Shown here in pieces: positions 1 through 12,000 of a stretch of 64,000 nt of DNA. Source of the stretch: Desarmillaria ectypa. Taxonomy: Eukaryota; Basidiomycota; Agaricomycetes; Agaricales; Physalacriaceae. Each line of letters begins with the position of its first letter. Positions within the stretch are counted from its first letter, which is position 1. The notes beneath the pieces are model-generated. The model searched no databases. It was given only the letters and a program-made list of their open reading frames with translations, and was not told where the DNA came from. The stretch is taken from assembly GCA_030407005.1 (NCBI GenBank), contig JAUDYN010000008.1, forward strand, positions 620,001 through 684,000. The letters are read 5' to 3'. The translations under genes and the position numbers were made by a program.

Positions 1-1161
1 ACGCTGACGACAATTCGCTGACGACCCTGTAGTGTGAACTGAGCCATTTCACGCGTGTCACAGGGGGGATAGACAATTCGAGCTTTCGTCGTCCTAGAGC
101 GAAACGGTAGCAGCAGACGGATAAGTATCAAGGGAGAGAGCGTGTGAACAGCATCAAGCAATGCATCGGAATGATTTAAGATACCATCCACATGATTCTT
201 CGTCCAAGATGAATTGACCATAAGAAACGATGCTGTCTGCAGAGATAGTGCATAGTAATACATGAACACCCTGTAATACCTATAACGCAAGATGAGGAGA
301 GCGAGCTGCGAATGCACTTTGAAATGGTATCTTACAATAGCTTTCCTCGACTTAAAATGGAGGAGGAAGAAATTGCACCTGAGTTGTTGTGGCCCCTAGT
401 TCGCGTTTTGACTCGAGCTAGCATGTCGGTGCTTATTGTTGGGTAATGGATGTAAGCGCCAATGGGAATATTCCCAAGCAACGAAACGACATGGAACGTA
501 AATGCGTATCCCATAGTGTCTGGATCAATAAAATGAGGTCTCAGGGTAGCGGTGCAGCGTGTGAAAAAAGCGTACCAATATACAGGTCGGGGATTAGAAG
601 AGACATGGTCTCCCAAGCAAGATATATGGACCCGATACTCTGGCCCAAGAGGGTAAATCGGGGCCAAGATGAATCCTCCACCAACTTGCGAGAAGTAAGG
701 AAAACGAAATGAATTGTAGATGGATCCAAACTTATAGCAAACCTGGTCTAAGAAAGAATAAGTACGTTTTTCCTGCCGGGCGCTCGGTCTCACACCTTGA
801 CTTTGTCGAGAATGAGCTCTTTGGTAGCATCCGTGTCGCCGCTGTATATTACGCTCACAATATCGGGTTCTGATCGCTGTATAGACGCGATTGCTGTCCA
901 GAGGACACGCTCTCCTCCACCACCCGCATTGCTGATCTAAGTAGAATCAGATTCTATCAGCCCATAAGCGGTATGAGACACGTACCAATATGGATGGAAA
1001 AAGCCAACTATTTGGCTCTTTGGGTGTCCTAGTTCATGCAATATCGCAGCACGCCGTTGCTTATTCGATGACCGCAATCTCGTGGCGAAGATTCTGAGCA
1101 CGATATACGGCAAAAGACATAATGGCAGCCAGAGCACTACGTGGTTCGGGCTCAAGAGCAT
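1..1161 (-). CDS. ALG11: ALG11, GDP-Man:Man3GlcNAc2-PP-dolichol alpha-1,2-mannosyltransferase (N-terminal part, truncated by window edge)
   Basis: ER-membrane glycosyltransferase (GT4) that adds the fourth and fifth mannoses to the lipid-linked oligosaccharide on the cytosolic face. The start ATG at 1161 opens with a hydrophobic anchor and a basic stretch ([11 protein letters not shown]). Splicing the intron that ends at TCAG near 934 creates the family signature [15 protein letters not shown]. Further exons give the conserved [20 protein letters not shown] and [17 protein letters not shown] (about 400-530), then [12 protein letters not shown] (about 200-230) and IVYPPCDT near 70. At least four short introns are needed, one just before DTMGYAF and one just before YYRVFMYYY. 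The C-terminal half, with the nucleotide-sugar binding EX7E region, lies outside the window. Identification rests on motif recognition and is firm. Confidence 0.93.
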
Positions 1162-2957
1162 TTTGCTTGGTCAGCAAAAAGTGTTGTTTTCCTGATTCTT
1201 CCCGAAGAATGAGGTGTAACTGTCAGGCTCATGCACCAGCCACCTTCGGCAAGCACGTGGCTTCGCTGATTACCGAAGGGGCTGGAGTCTCTCGCCCCAA
1301 TGTAGGCTCGCCGTCTACCAGCACTATGTGTATGCAAGTATCACGATAGATTTATGCAATCAGCGCCAGTCGCTCCCTGTGGTGCGCATCCCCAGACCTC
1401 GCAGGTACCTCAACAAAGCCAGCATTACTTTTATAACCCGTACATGTACTATACACCAGTTGTATAGCCAGTCCTGCCAGTAGCATACCTCCATTCGCCC
1501 TTCCAAGATGATATCTTACACTTTATGCTCCACTCCACCCTATGTATTGCGATTTTTCGTCTGCGCAATAAAAAGGCCGGGTATTTGAAGTAGTACTTGT
1601 TCCGAACCAGCGGCAGTGTGTGTTGAGGTCGATCGGGCCAAATCCGAAAGCCCGAGCAAAAGTCACACGTTGCAGAGCCCCAAAATTGTCTCCGAGTTGC
1701 CCAGTCCCTTCACAAGCTAACCTTCGCCGACCAACCAAACAATGACTTTGCCAAACAACCTAGGGAATAAGGCTTGTGAACGGGACTGGCTAGCGAGTCT
1801 ACGTAACTGTCATGAGTCCAGCCAAACTGTCTGGACAGGGGCTATACTCGGCTGTAATATGGAGTGATTGGCACCTCCCTATTGGTCGGGGCACACTGTA
1901 GGGTACGTAGTAGGTAATATTTTCTTGTTCGAGACCTAATGCACATATTCAAGGACAATCAGTTCGAATGAAGAGTATATACCACTCTGAGATTTAGATT
2001 ATGCAAAATGCGAGCTGGAGGCGCAGCCGCCGAGCGAGCTTTTTGCACCACCAAGTACTTTTCTACATCTAATCAAGGTATATTTTATTCAATTCTTCTT
2101 AAATGAGTAGCCACCAAGTCAACAAGATGGATACAGTTCAGATACAGCCCACTGTTTCTTCGTACAAAAGGAAAGAATCGGGGACCGGCAACTGCCGCTA
2201 CTGGACCTATTTTAGGCCACTTATCAGTTCGAAGATTCATGAAATATCTGTGACTCTGTCCAGCGGACTCAATGTACGGGATCCCTTGGCTGGTAGTCTA
2301 GGTATTGTGCGGTCTTAGATGAAATACATCTATCTAACCTGGTCCGATGACTCCATCAGTCATCTGGTATCCTGAACAAGCGCTTCCTGTTCAGCCGGAC
2401 ATATGGAATGCAATCGAAGGATCTGTTGGCGCCTCAAGGCTTATGACAGGCAAACCTTATATCGTGGCATCTATGCAGACTTAACGTCCTTCTTCTCTTT
2501 CTTCCTGTCTGTAGGCAACCACCGAAATTTACTATTCCCCGGACGGCTTCAATAGGTTTCATGGGACGTGTTACGATTCACGACTCGATTTGCGCAACCT
2601 GAGCGGCACAGCTTTACAGCAACTTGGGTGATGTCCACTCGTATCTTGTCCGTGTATGTTTGCCACAGTGTCTGCCTCAGCGGGGAGGTTATTTTGTTGC
2701 AATGGATGATCCCGGTAAAACCCGCAACGCTCCCGTGTGTTGCGCACAAGCAAAGCCACGTCCATGTCCTCCAACTGCGGATTTTATATGCTGTTGAACA
2801 AGCATACAGCACTGCCAAGACCACCCGACTTCATAAAGCAGACCTTGAATTCCCGTCATCAACACCCTATCACTAACGATTTACACTGTAGAGTTCAACG
2901 GTATCATTACATCCTCGTCCGTGTATCGCGTCGCTCGTGCTAACCTCAGCTTCAGCG
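1162..2957. other. Gene-poor stretch upstream of ALG11
   Basis: No convincing gene seen. The ORFs here are short, lack family features and overlap in several frames. An open Cys-rich reading of about 60 codons ends near 2790 on the plus strand (CLPQCLPQRGGYF, VCCAQAKPRPCPP), but it has no good start codon and no splice-supported extension. The 1162-1500 part presumably holds the ALG11 promoter. Confidence 0.4.
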
Positions 2958-3325
2958 ATGGGTGCCGTCCTCTATCTTGTTAGTGTCTCCCACGTCAAGG
3001 ACGATGGCGGTCACCGTCTCAGTAGCTCGGTCTTGATTGCCATAATCGTCGTTTTCCGTACGTCTTATTCTGCATTTCCCCGATCCCTCCACTCACCATG
3101 GGATCAGTGCTGTTCATTTTGCTGATTTTGGGCTTCACCCTCGTGTGGTGCCTTCGGTCTGGAAGACATAGTGAAAGCCCAGTAGCTGACACCACCACCA
3201 ATACGATGACTACGGCCAATTTTGTTGGAACCACACCTATTTCTCTGCCGCACCCTGCGTGGATTCCTTTGCGGGCGTATCGCCCCCGCCAGGACCACCC
3301 TGAAATACGCGGCTCTATTGTCTAG
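2958..3325 (+). CDS. Small single-pass membrane protein, orphan
   Basis: Not recognised as any named family. The ATG at 2958 opens a reading frame that runs to a good donor (GTACGT at 3058) and continues after the acceptor at 3107. The 50-nt intron joins in phase 1, and the 318 nt of exon sequence encode 105 residues. The intron falls inside one strongly hydrophobic segment, roughly VLIAIIVVF joined to LLFILLILGFTLVW. A basic flank (CLRSGRH) and a 60-residue tail rich in Thr, Pro and Arg follow. The same layout (short N-terminus, TM split by a phase-1 intron, polar tail) recurs in genes near 36, 37, 45 and 48 kb. Expression and membrane location are inferred from sequence only. Confidence 0.45.
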
Positions 3326-6133
3326 AAAAGCAGCAGTTGTTCATCATCGAGAAGCGCCTGGTAACTTTCTCAGCTACCATGTCGTTCACATCCCTTGTGA
3401 CACGTATCTTTTTCTACACTTTCAAAAGCCAAATATCGCATTGCTATCGTGCTTTCTTCGCTTTCGCCTTCTTTCCACGCTGTCATTTGTTATTCTTCAT
3501 TATTAATTTGATGGTCCCAAGTACTACGTTGTTTTGCGTTCTATCACGTTCGTCTTATGATCTACTTACCCCCGTCTATATGAGACGTGACCACCCACAA
3601 CATCACCATTCAATGTACCCGTAATGCATATCTCCGCACTGTGTGTAAAGTCACACGAACTACTAAGCATTCAGCAACTCGCTGGGGTACGTTCTGCTAG
3701 TGGACGGTTGCTCGTGAATAGTGACACAAGCGCCAGCATCAGAAGCATCGAAATAGTAATTGTAACGTATACTTCACTGTCGTAATTCGGACCAGCGTGC
3801 CCCCATCACGGATAGGTATTAGCGCCTCCTGCTTATCAGTCACTAAAGGCGCTGGCACATGGACCATCCAGAGTCTGGGCGAGACATGCCAACCGATCGC
3901 AAGTTCAAAAGTTCAGAAGTCAGACAGAATATTGTACACGGCAATTCGCTTGGATCCTTTCTCCTACCTTACTCCACCGCTGAGAAATAAGACCCCTGAT
4001 ACTTCTTTAACGCTGAGTCCTACGACGTATTCTCGGCGCTTCGAAATCAAGAATGTTCTGATCGACTATGAATATCTCGAAGGTGCCCTGTAATATATCA
4101 GTATGCGTTGAAGGTCCATTAGCAAGTCGCCAAGTCGTTGAATCTGTCTATATAACTTCAGATGGACTATCACCTTTTCTATACCTTGTTCACAGCAGAG
4201 AAAGTAACACTGATAATTAAGCCTTGATAATAACAAAGTTAGTCAAGTAGGGAACTTTGAGGAGGTCGTCAAGTATCTGCCAATAGAATTTGAATAAATT
4301 GACAGCTATTCACCGGAGTTCATTGTATTAGTTTTCGGCATGAATGTACCAAAATGTATATACTCAGGTCCTGGGGTCCCGTAAGTCGGGATCATCCTTT
4401 TGGGGCGCGTTCAGCGCTTTTCTGTGAGCTCAGCAAAACGTAAGAACGAGAGTAACCATCAGTGGGAACTTGGAACGCAATGGGATGATCCAGAAGAAAA
4501 AAACAGCCACAAAGGCGTAGAGCTGTGATAATGCTGTTGAGTTACCATGGGTTGGATGTAGAGTCAAATACCCGATTCCTCTAACGATGACTTTGAACCT
4601 ATAAAATCGCAAAAATTTAAGAATTGCGTCACCGATCAAATCTTACATAAGCAGCGCTGTACTTATGTGGGCCGCCACGAGAACAGATTTTAAGGCTCTC
4701 GCAGATGAAATATTTATTTTATTTGACGGGACTTGGAACAGGTGGGATCGCTTCCTCTGAGAAGATTTATAGTTCCCCTATATAATTCAGCAGGTTTGTG
4801 CTTCATACCTACCTCAAGTATGTCGGATTACTCACTTTAATTGCAAATTATATTTCTCATACAATTCTACCAACACCTGGTAAGTTCTCAATAGTCGAGT
4901 AAAGTTGTTTTGAATATCTCAATTACTTAGTACTTGTGTTGTACGCTGACTACCATTGAGATATCAGACTGGTATTGTACAGGTTTACCTTGTCTAGAAC
5001 GTACCTGTTTTTACTTTGTATATCTGCGAGACTCAAGCTATGAGCGGAAGTAATATTAAGCCAGGTTGCTCTTGCCAGTGTATCATCATATCCGATGGTG
5101 ATCCTTTGTCAGACCTATACGGTGTGCTGGAGTGCCTTGTCAATTAGTATGCATAGCTTTAACTAACTCCGTCTAATTGTTGCGATAAAACTCAAGTTCA
5201 GACACTTCGTTATAACCGCTTATAATTTACAATGAGATAACTTGTCCTTCAATAAGTTTTCAAGATTCCCCTGTCCTGTAGATTTTTTTGTGATGTGTTA
5301 TGTCCCCCGTAGTATCCCCTCTTGTTTCCTGCATGCATACGCATACTAGCCACTAATAATATCTCAGTATATGTGCCTAATCATATGATAGATGCTCATC
5401 ATCTCTAAGGGGATTCAATTCAGCGGAGAACTACCAAAGACGAGCATGGTAGTCCCCTGATTGTCTCTTGTCCTTCTAGAACTCAGAACAACTACTCAAG
5501 GAGGCTCCATCGTATATTGCAACCTTATCGTCTGTAAACGCCGATGCTTCCATGCCTCTCGGGGAGACAATAGAGAAAATTTTGTATGGTTGTACTTGCC
5601 ACACAGCCTCGAAGTTGGTCTTTTTTTATCACTAGAAGTCGCAAGCCATTTGCTGCGCAGGTTTTTAACGAAAGAAGTCGCGCTCTGATGGGTAAGAACA
5701 GAAGAACTCATTCGTTCTAGATGTTACGGATGTGACACATCCTGTTTAGACACATAGTGGGGGCAGTGAGCAGCGGGATGTCATCAATACAAATGAAAAC
5801 AAGTAAGAACTAGGGCATGAAATCTACGAAAAACAACCACGGCTGCGGTGTCCAACCTAAAAAGGCGTCGCGGCCGTCTAAGCGGTTCAGCGCCAAGAAG
5901 TCCTTGATTTGTTGCTCCTTTGGACCATTTTATAATTCAAGGGTAATGCTGAGAAATAGGTGTGCCCAATTGCCATGATATTTGCTTTGAACAGAGAACG
6001 AAGAGGCTCGCGAATTGCCGGGATGGCTGCGTGGCATGTCACAGCTGTGACTCCTTGTCCTCCTTATTGGCTGCTCACCTCCGCTCACTCACGACATTGA
6101 CTTTTACCTTGCTCGACTTCACCGTTGCCTACG
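3326..6133. other. Long non-coding stretch, AT-rich in the middle
   Basis: No family-supported gene seen over 2.8 kb. Short ORFs at 3337-3624, 3797-4093 and 5461-5688 have no recognisable domain and no convincing intron context. A TATA-like element (TTTTATAATT, about 5928-5937) lies 200 bases before the ENTH gene. The 4100-5450 part is AT-rich and packed with stops in all frames. Confidence 0.4.
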
Positions 6134-8227
6134 ATGGACCGACTGGAATCTTTGGGGAACACACTCTCCCAGATAACGATGTACGATATCAAGACCATGT
6201 ATAATCAGGTTGGTATCCTGTCGTTTGTTGGCGCGAGGGCCGCTCGTTGACATCTGCTTTCGCTACGAATGTTTTCAGGCCAAAAATGTCGTGTTAAACG
6301 TCAGTGAAATAGAGGCGAAGGTTAGGGAGGCTACCAATGATGATCCTTGGTGAGTGGCCAGTCCGATATGGACGTCTATCTCGGCTTTGCCGCAACCCAA
6401 ACGGCGCATCCTGATACACTTTTTCCTATTATAAGGGGTGCAAGCTCTACGCTGATGCAAGATATTGCCGACAGGTATGTATCATCGCGATTTTTGACTT
6501 TTTCTTCTGACCACGGCAATCCATGGTTATGTAGAACCTTCAACTAGTCAGTGATATTCGCCTCGCTTTCGAAACGTCCTGAACTCTTCAAATAGTCCAG
6601 ATTTCAACGAAATAATGCCTAGCATATACTCAAAGTATATGGAAAAGGAGGCCAGGCAATGGAGACAGATTTATAAGGCGCGTCATGAGCTTGATTCTAA
6701 AGCAAATGTACTTATAGGGACGCAGGCTCTTCAACTCTTAGAATACCTCATTAAACACGGCTCAGAACGTGTCGTGGATGATGCACGGGCTCATATTTCT
6801 ACGATTAAAATGCTAAGGAACTTCCATTACATTGATGACAAGGGCAAGGATGAAGGCATTAATGGTACGCGTCCTTGTATATGCCTTCGAGGTGTCTTTA
6901 CATCAGAATTGTAGTGCGGAATCGTTCGAAAGAGATCGTAGAGCTTCTTTCCGACGTGGAAAAGATCAGGTTGGAACGTCGGAAAGCGAAGACGAACAAA
7001 CACAAATACATTGGTACAGGGAATGACGGACTTAGTTTTTCTAGTGGAGGCAGTCGATATGGTGGATTTGGTAGCAACTCGCTGGGTGGCGGCAGTTACG
7101 GTGGTAGCGCGAGCTTTGGTAATGGTACGTGGCGCCTTCGTTTCCACGATTTGCAGATCTAAACCAATAGGTAGACTATAGTGGCTCATATAGTGGCTCA
7201 AGCGGTTCCGGGTTTAGGGATGACTCTCGCCGTGGATACGAAGAGTACAGTGCAGGCGATGATGAGACTGTAACTACTTCCCCGAATCGGTCCAGTAGTA
7301 TGGGGTCTACACGTACCCCTACTCGAAAGCCAACTACGCCTCTTCCCGCCCCTAAACCAGTCGCAGAAGTAGACCTTCTTGGCGGTTTAGATGATGACGT
7401 CTTTACCTCGGCCCCTGCATCACAGTCAAAGACTACCAGCACACTTGCCACGGATAAGGCGTTACCAGCTGTCTCTCAACCTAATGTAAGCATAGATGGT
7501 GCGTATTCAGCTTTTAGCGTATCTGTGCAATTTACGAAGTCCTTGTACAGACGACGAATTTGCGGACTTCCAAGCGGCCCCTTCTACGCCAGCTCCCACC
7601 GTAGTAACGTCTCCAACAGTCGCTCCCATGAACGCCAAGCTCAATCTCATGGAAATGCTCAACTCTTCTCCCACAAGCTCTGCACAAGCTGCACGTTCGA
7701 CCAGCACAAACTTCATACCAACTTCAGTGCAGCCACAACCAATAGGGATGGGGATAGGGTCAAGTTTCAATATGGGCATGAGCGGGAGTGGGCACAAACC
7801 TTCTCCGTCACTTACTTCAGTGTCTCCTCCGTTACAGCCTCAGCAACCAAAGACCAACCTTTTCGGAGGGTCGACTGTCATGAACCCCACGACAACCGCC
7901 TCGTCTTTCTCTGCGGCCCCCATGCGACCTACTCCTCCGCCCATGTCCAAAACGTCGGTCTCGTCGACAGCGCCAAAGCCTGCTTCAAGCGCTAACTTTG
8001 ACGACTTGTGGTCGATGTCCTTGGGAGGCGGCTTGAGAGCGAAGCCAGTGCCTGATGCCGCTGGCGGTGGGAAATCGATGAAGGATCTCGAGAAGGAGAA
8101 GGCTAGTGTCGGCTTGTGGGGCGGTGGTACGTCTAAGCCATCAATGGGCACTCAATCTTTTGCGTCCTTCGACTCCGCTGCAACTCCAGCCGCGTCCAAT
8201 AGTGGTGTGGATGATTTGCTGCTGTGA
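6134..8227 (+). CDS. ENTH-domain clathrin adaptor (epsin / Ent3-type)
   Basis: Membrane-binding coat adaptor acting at the trans-Golgi, endosomes or plasma membrane. Exons give an ENTH domain in the correct order: MYDIKTMYNQ, then KVREATNDDPWG, LMQDIADR, FNEIMPSIYSKYMEKEARQW, LLEYLIKHGSERVVDDARAH, NFHYIDDKGKDEGIN and RNRSKEIVELLSDVEKIR. The C-terminal half is disordered, rich in Gly, Ser, Pro and Thr, and carries short trafficking motifs. DLLGGLDDD (about 7373) resembles a clathrin box, and DDEFADFQAAP (about 7550) matches the gamma-ear/GGA-binding type that in yeast marks Ent3/Ent5. NLFGG and FDDLWSMSLGG follow, and the protein ends VDDLLL. I therefore favour an Ent3/epsinR role over endocytic epsin, with moderate confidence. 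An in-frame 48-base segment at 6678-6725 interrupts the conserved IYK-ALQLLEYL helix and may be a GC-AG intron. Confidence 0.9.
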
Positions 8228-9036
8228 TTTCGTTGACTGGGATTTTTTATTCTCGCTTAAAACTGCCTTGTTGGATAATCATGGAGATCTTTGAAACCAT
8301 TATAACTCAATCACAATAGATTCTATTGGACATCTTCGAGTCCCCGGAACAAGCGCATACTCTCTCGATATACGACCATTCACTGTAATTCAGTTCCGTG
8401 TAATTGCATGATAACGAGGTGATTGGTAAGATTGTGTCACGATTCGAACTAGTACGGCCGGAACATAATCTTAGATATTATTCCGTGAATTCTCCGACAT
8501 GTCGGTTGTCAAGAAAGTCTAAGTATTCCGCATTTTGGTCATCACAGCGTCTTCTCTTCCTTCAATTCATTAGGACATTCGAACCTACTCATTTACTTCG
8601 AATATTGTTAAATTCTGAACTCAAGCGTTTGAGAGTAGGTATCCTTCCTTATAAATAGCTTGCCTTCAGAAGGGTATGTTTCAACCCGAGCCCATAAACA
8701 AGTCCTAATAGCATTGCCTCCAGGCTCTCTTTTCATCACTTTTCGAAAACACGCTGCATTCAAAAGTGCCGCCGGCCCGGAACTATGAAGGAGACTGCGC
8801 TCATGTCCAGGCTACTCTCACAGACCAGGCTCTTCTCCAGCCTATCACGTATCAAAGTGCAATTGACGACTCGTCAGCATAGCCGTACCCCGTCGGAGAA
8901 CTGAACCTCATGGGTTCGTTTATTAAATGACGTCCCTTCCCGCAAGCTTTCTTTCCCCCGTTCAACCAACATCTCCCGTGGGTCCTCTGCTATAGCCATC
9001 GAACCTCAGGTCCTGACTAGAACCCTTACAGTGATC
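8228..9036. other. Intergenic region between ENTH and ABC genes
   Basis: No gene seen. It presumably holds the ENTH terminator and the ABC transporter promoter. A TGACGTCCC element near 8929 and CT-rich runs (about 8950-8970) lie 80-110 bases upstream of the ABC start. These are candidate promoter elements only. Confidence 0.4.
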
Positions 9037-12000
9037 ATGCCTCTTTCTAGGCCCAGCAGTGCCGGTACGGTCGGCAACAGCAACGAGAATCACTTGAGGC
9101 ATCATAAGCTTCCCAAACCGTCCCTTGTTTCTTTCCTTCGGCGCAAGATAGCACCATCAGACCAGGATACCATGGACGAGAAAGACGCGACAGTAATGCC
9201 AAAGGTCTTCGACCAGGAAATTAATCCTGTATCTTTCGTTGACTTGTTTCGGTGCGTGTTCAAAACGTGTTATGTTGATGTAGTCTCATTCATTTCCCTA
9301 GATATGCTACCATTCACGAGAGGGCACTTAATATCCTTGGTATCTTTGCAGCCGCAGCCGCGGGTACAGCCCAGGTGCGCTTTTCGTTTCCTCCTGGACG
9401 AAGTTTTCTCATGAAGCACTAGCCTTTAATGACGCTTCTGTTCGGAAGACTTGTACAAGACTTCACAGACTTCGCAATGACGCTCTATCTGATCAAAGTA
9501 GGCGATGAGGATGCAGCGGCTCGGTTTGACTCTGTCGCTGCCTCTTTCCGGGCCGCAGCGAGTGCTAATGCAAGCTACCTTGTCTACATTGGTAAGGAAC
9601 CCGATGTAAGAATCAGCATAGTCTAACACGTATCTAGGGATTGGAATGTTCGCCTGTACTTACGTGTACATGTTGACATGGGTGTACACAGCTGAAGCCA
9701 TTGCTAAACGGATACGAGAGCACTATTTGGAAGCCACCCTGCGCCAGGACATTGCCTATTTTGATAATGTTGGAGCGGGAGAGATTGCTACGCGTATTCA
9801 GACCGACACAGGCAAGTTCCCTATTGTTGAATATGTGTTTGTTAATAAACAGAATCATCAGACCTTGTTCAGAAGGGACTCGGCGAGAAGGTTCCGATTG
9901 CTGTCACCTGCGTCGCAGCATTTATCTGTGGTATGCATGTTTCACGTCGCTATCAAGGCTCGCTTAATGTTGGTCCAGGTTTCATTCTCGCCTATGCGCG
10001 AAGTTGGAAATTGGCCCTTGCGATGACTTCTATCATCCCGGTCATTGTACGCAGTCGCCTCCTCTTTGTCTGCCAACAAGTACTTATAACGAAGCAGGTC
10101 GTCACTGGCGCAGTCTTGAACATTCACCTGTCGCGGAATATCTCGTAATTTGACACCCTTTCTATAATCCACTCCATTCTGAATCACGTTACGACAGACA
10201 AATACTTCGCTTCATTGCAGAAGGAGGTAACTAACATTCTAGAATAATTGAGCTGCACTTACTCATTCATGATCTTTCGTGGAACAGGGTCAGTCGCTGA
10301 GGAAGTCATATCCTCCGTCAGGACGGTCCACGCGTTTGGTGTTCAGGGCACTCTTGTACAAGTATACAACAGTTATCTACTCAAGTCTCATGCCATTGGG
10401 ATGAGCACGGCCATGTGGGTTGGCATATGCATTGCTATTATGCTTTTTACGGTTTATGCTGCCTATGCGCTAGGTGAGTGGTTTTTACACACGCGAGTTT
10501 TTACTGACGTTGTGAAATGGAAGCATTCTACTTCGGGACAACCCTCATAATCTCCGGGGACTTAGATGCAGGTACGTCGCTACATTGGATGTTATTCGAG
10601 ACTCACAGGACCTAGGAACCATCGTGAACGTAATTTTCGCTATTCTGATTGGCTCCTTTTCTCTCGCCACCCTGTCCCCGCAGTTACAAGGCAGGTCACT
10701 TGAGACGGGTCTTTTCTTACTCGTTTAACGTACTTCGTTATTGTTAGCCATCGAAGAGGCATGCGGAGCTGCGGCCAAACTCTACACTACCATTGATCGT
10801 GTACCCCCCATTGATGCATACAGTGAAGAAGGATTACGACCGGAGACTGTCATCGGACAACTCGATCTCGAAGACGTTCATTTCAATTATCCGTCTCGAC
10901 CGACAGTTCCCGTTGTGAAAGGCATAAGTCTACACTTCAATGCCGGGAAAACCACAGCATTAGTCGGATCTTCTGGTTCTGGAAAGTCGACGCTCATAGC
11001 CCTGGTAGAACGGTTCTATGATCCGTCTAGCGGGATCGTAAAGCTGGACGGACAAAATGTGAAGGACCTCAATATAAAGTGGCTTCGTTCTCAGATTGGC
11101 TTAGTGTCTCAGGAGCCCACGTTGTTCGATGCTACTATATGGGTCTGTCGTCGGTCTTTCATTGTCGTCGCACTGCCTAACGTACTGCAGGAAAATGTTG
11201 CCCATGGTTTGATTAATACGAAATATGAGGATCTTTCAAAGGGAGAGAAAATGAAGATAATCAAGGAGGCCTGCATTATGTCTAATGCTGACTCTTTCAT
11301 TTCCAAACTTCCTGATGGGTACGAGACAGTTGTAGGAGAACGGGCAATTCTTCTTTCTGGTGGTCAGAAACAGCGCATTGCTATTGCTCGTGCCATTGTC
11401 TCTGACCCTAAGATATTACTTCTCGACGAAGGTAAATGCTTTTGTGTTCTTGCTGTTGTTTATCATTGACTCTACGTCTTCGTTTGAAGCTACTAGTGCC
11501 CTCGATACACGAAGTGAAGGTATTGTTCAAGATGCCTTGTACAAAGTCGCAGCAGGACGGACGACTATTACTGTTGCTCACCGTTTAAGCACGATCAAAG
11601 ATGCAGATACTATATATGTCATGGGTGATGGGGTCAGTGTTTTCCTACCTTTTTCGATCTTTAACTGGCTGTCCAATGCTCTTTCTCGTTCCAGTTTGTT
11701 ATCGAAGGCAAGTGTCATGTATATTTGATGCCGACAGGCTTACCGGTATATGTCTCTAGAGGGCACTCACAATTCACTCTTGAATAATCCGGATGGCGCG
11801 TACTATAAGTTGGTGCAAGCACAGAAGATCAGGGAAGGCGAAGAACTTGCTAATACCGAAGCCAATGACTCAGACAGTAACACAGTGGACGAGAAGGAGG
11901 CAGATGACTTCGTTCCTCTTGACAGAGCCAAGACACACCAGTCTGTGGCCAGCCAGGCTCTCGAGCAGCGGATGAAAGAACGACAAGAGACTCGCAAACG

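Noticed and set aside
7300..7995. 231-codon plus-strand ORF
   Set aside because: It starts in the real ENTH frame, but after about 7490 it reads through an intron into a wrong frame. The correct frame continues with DDEFADFQ.
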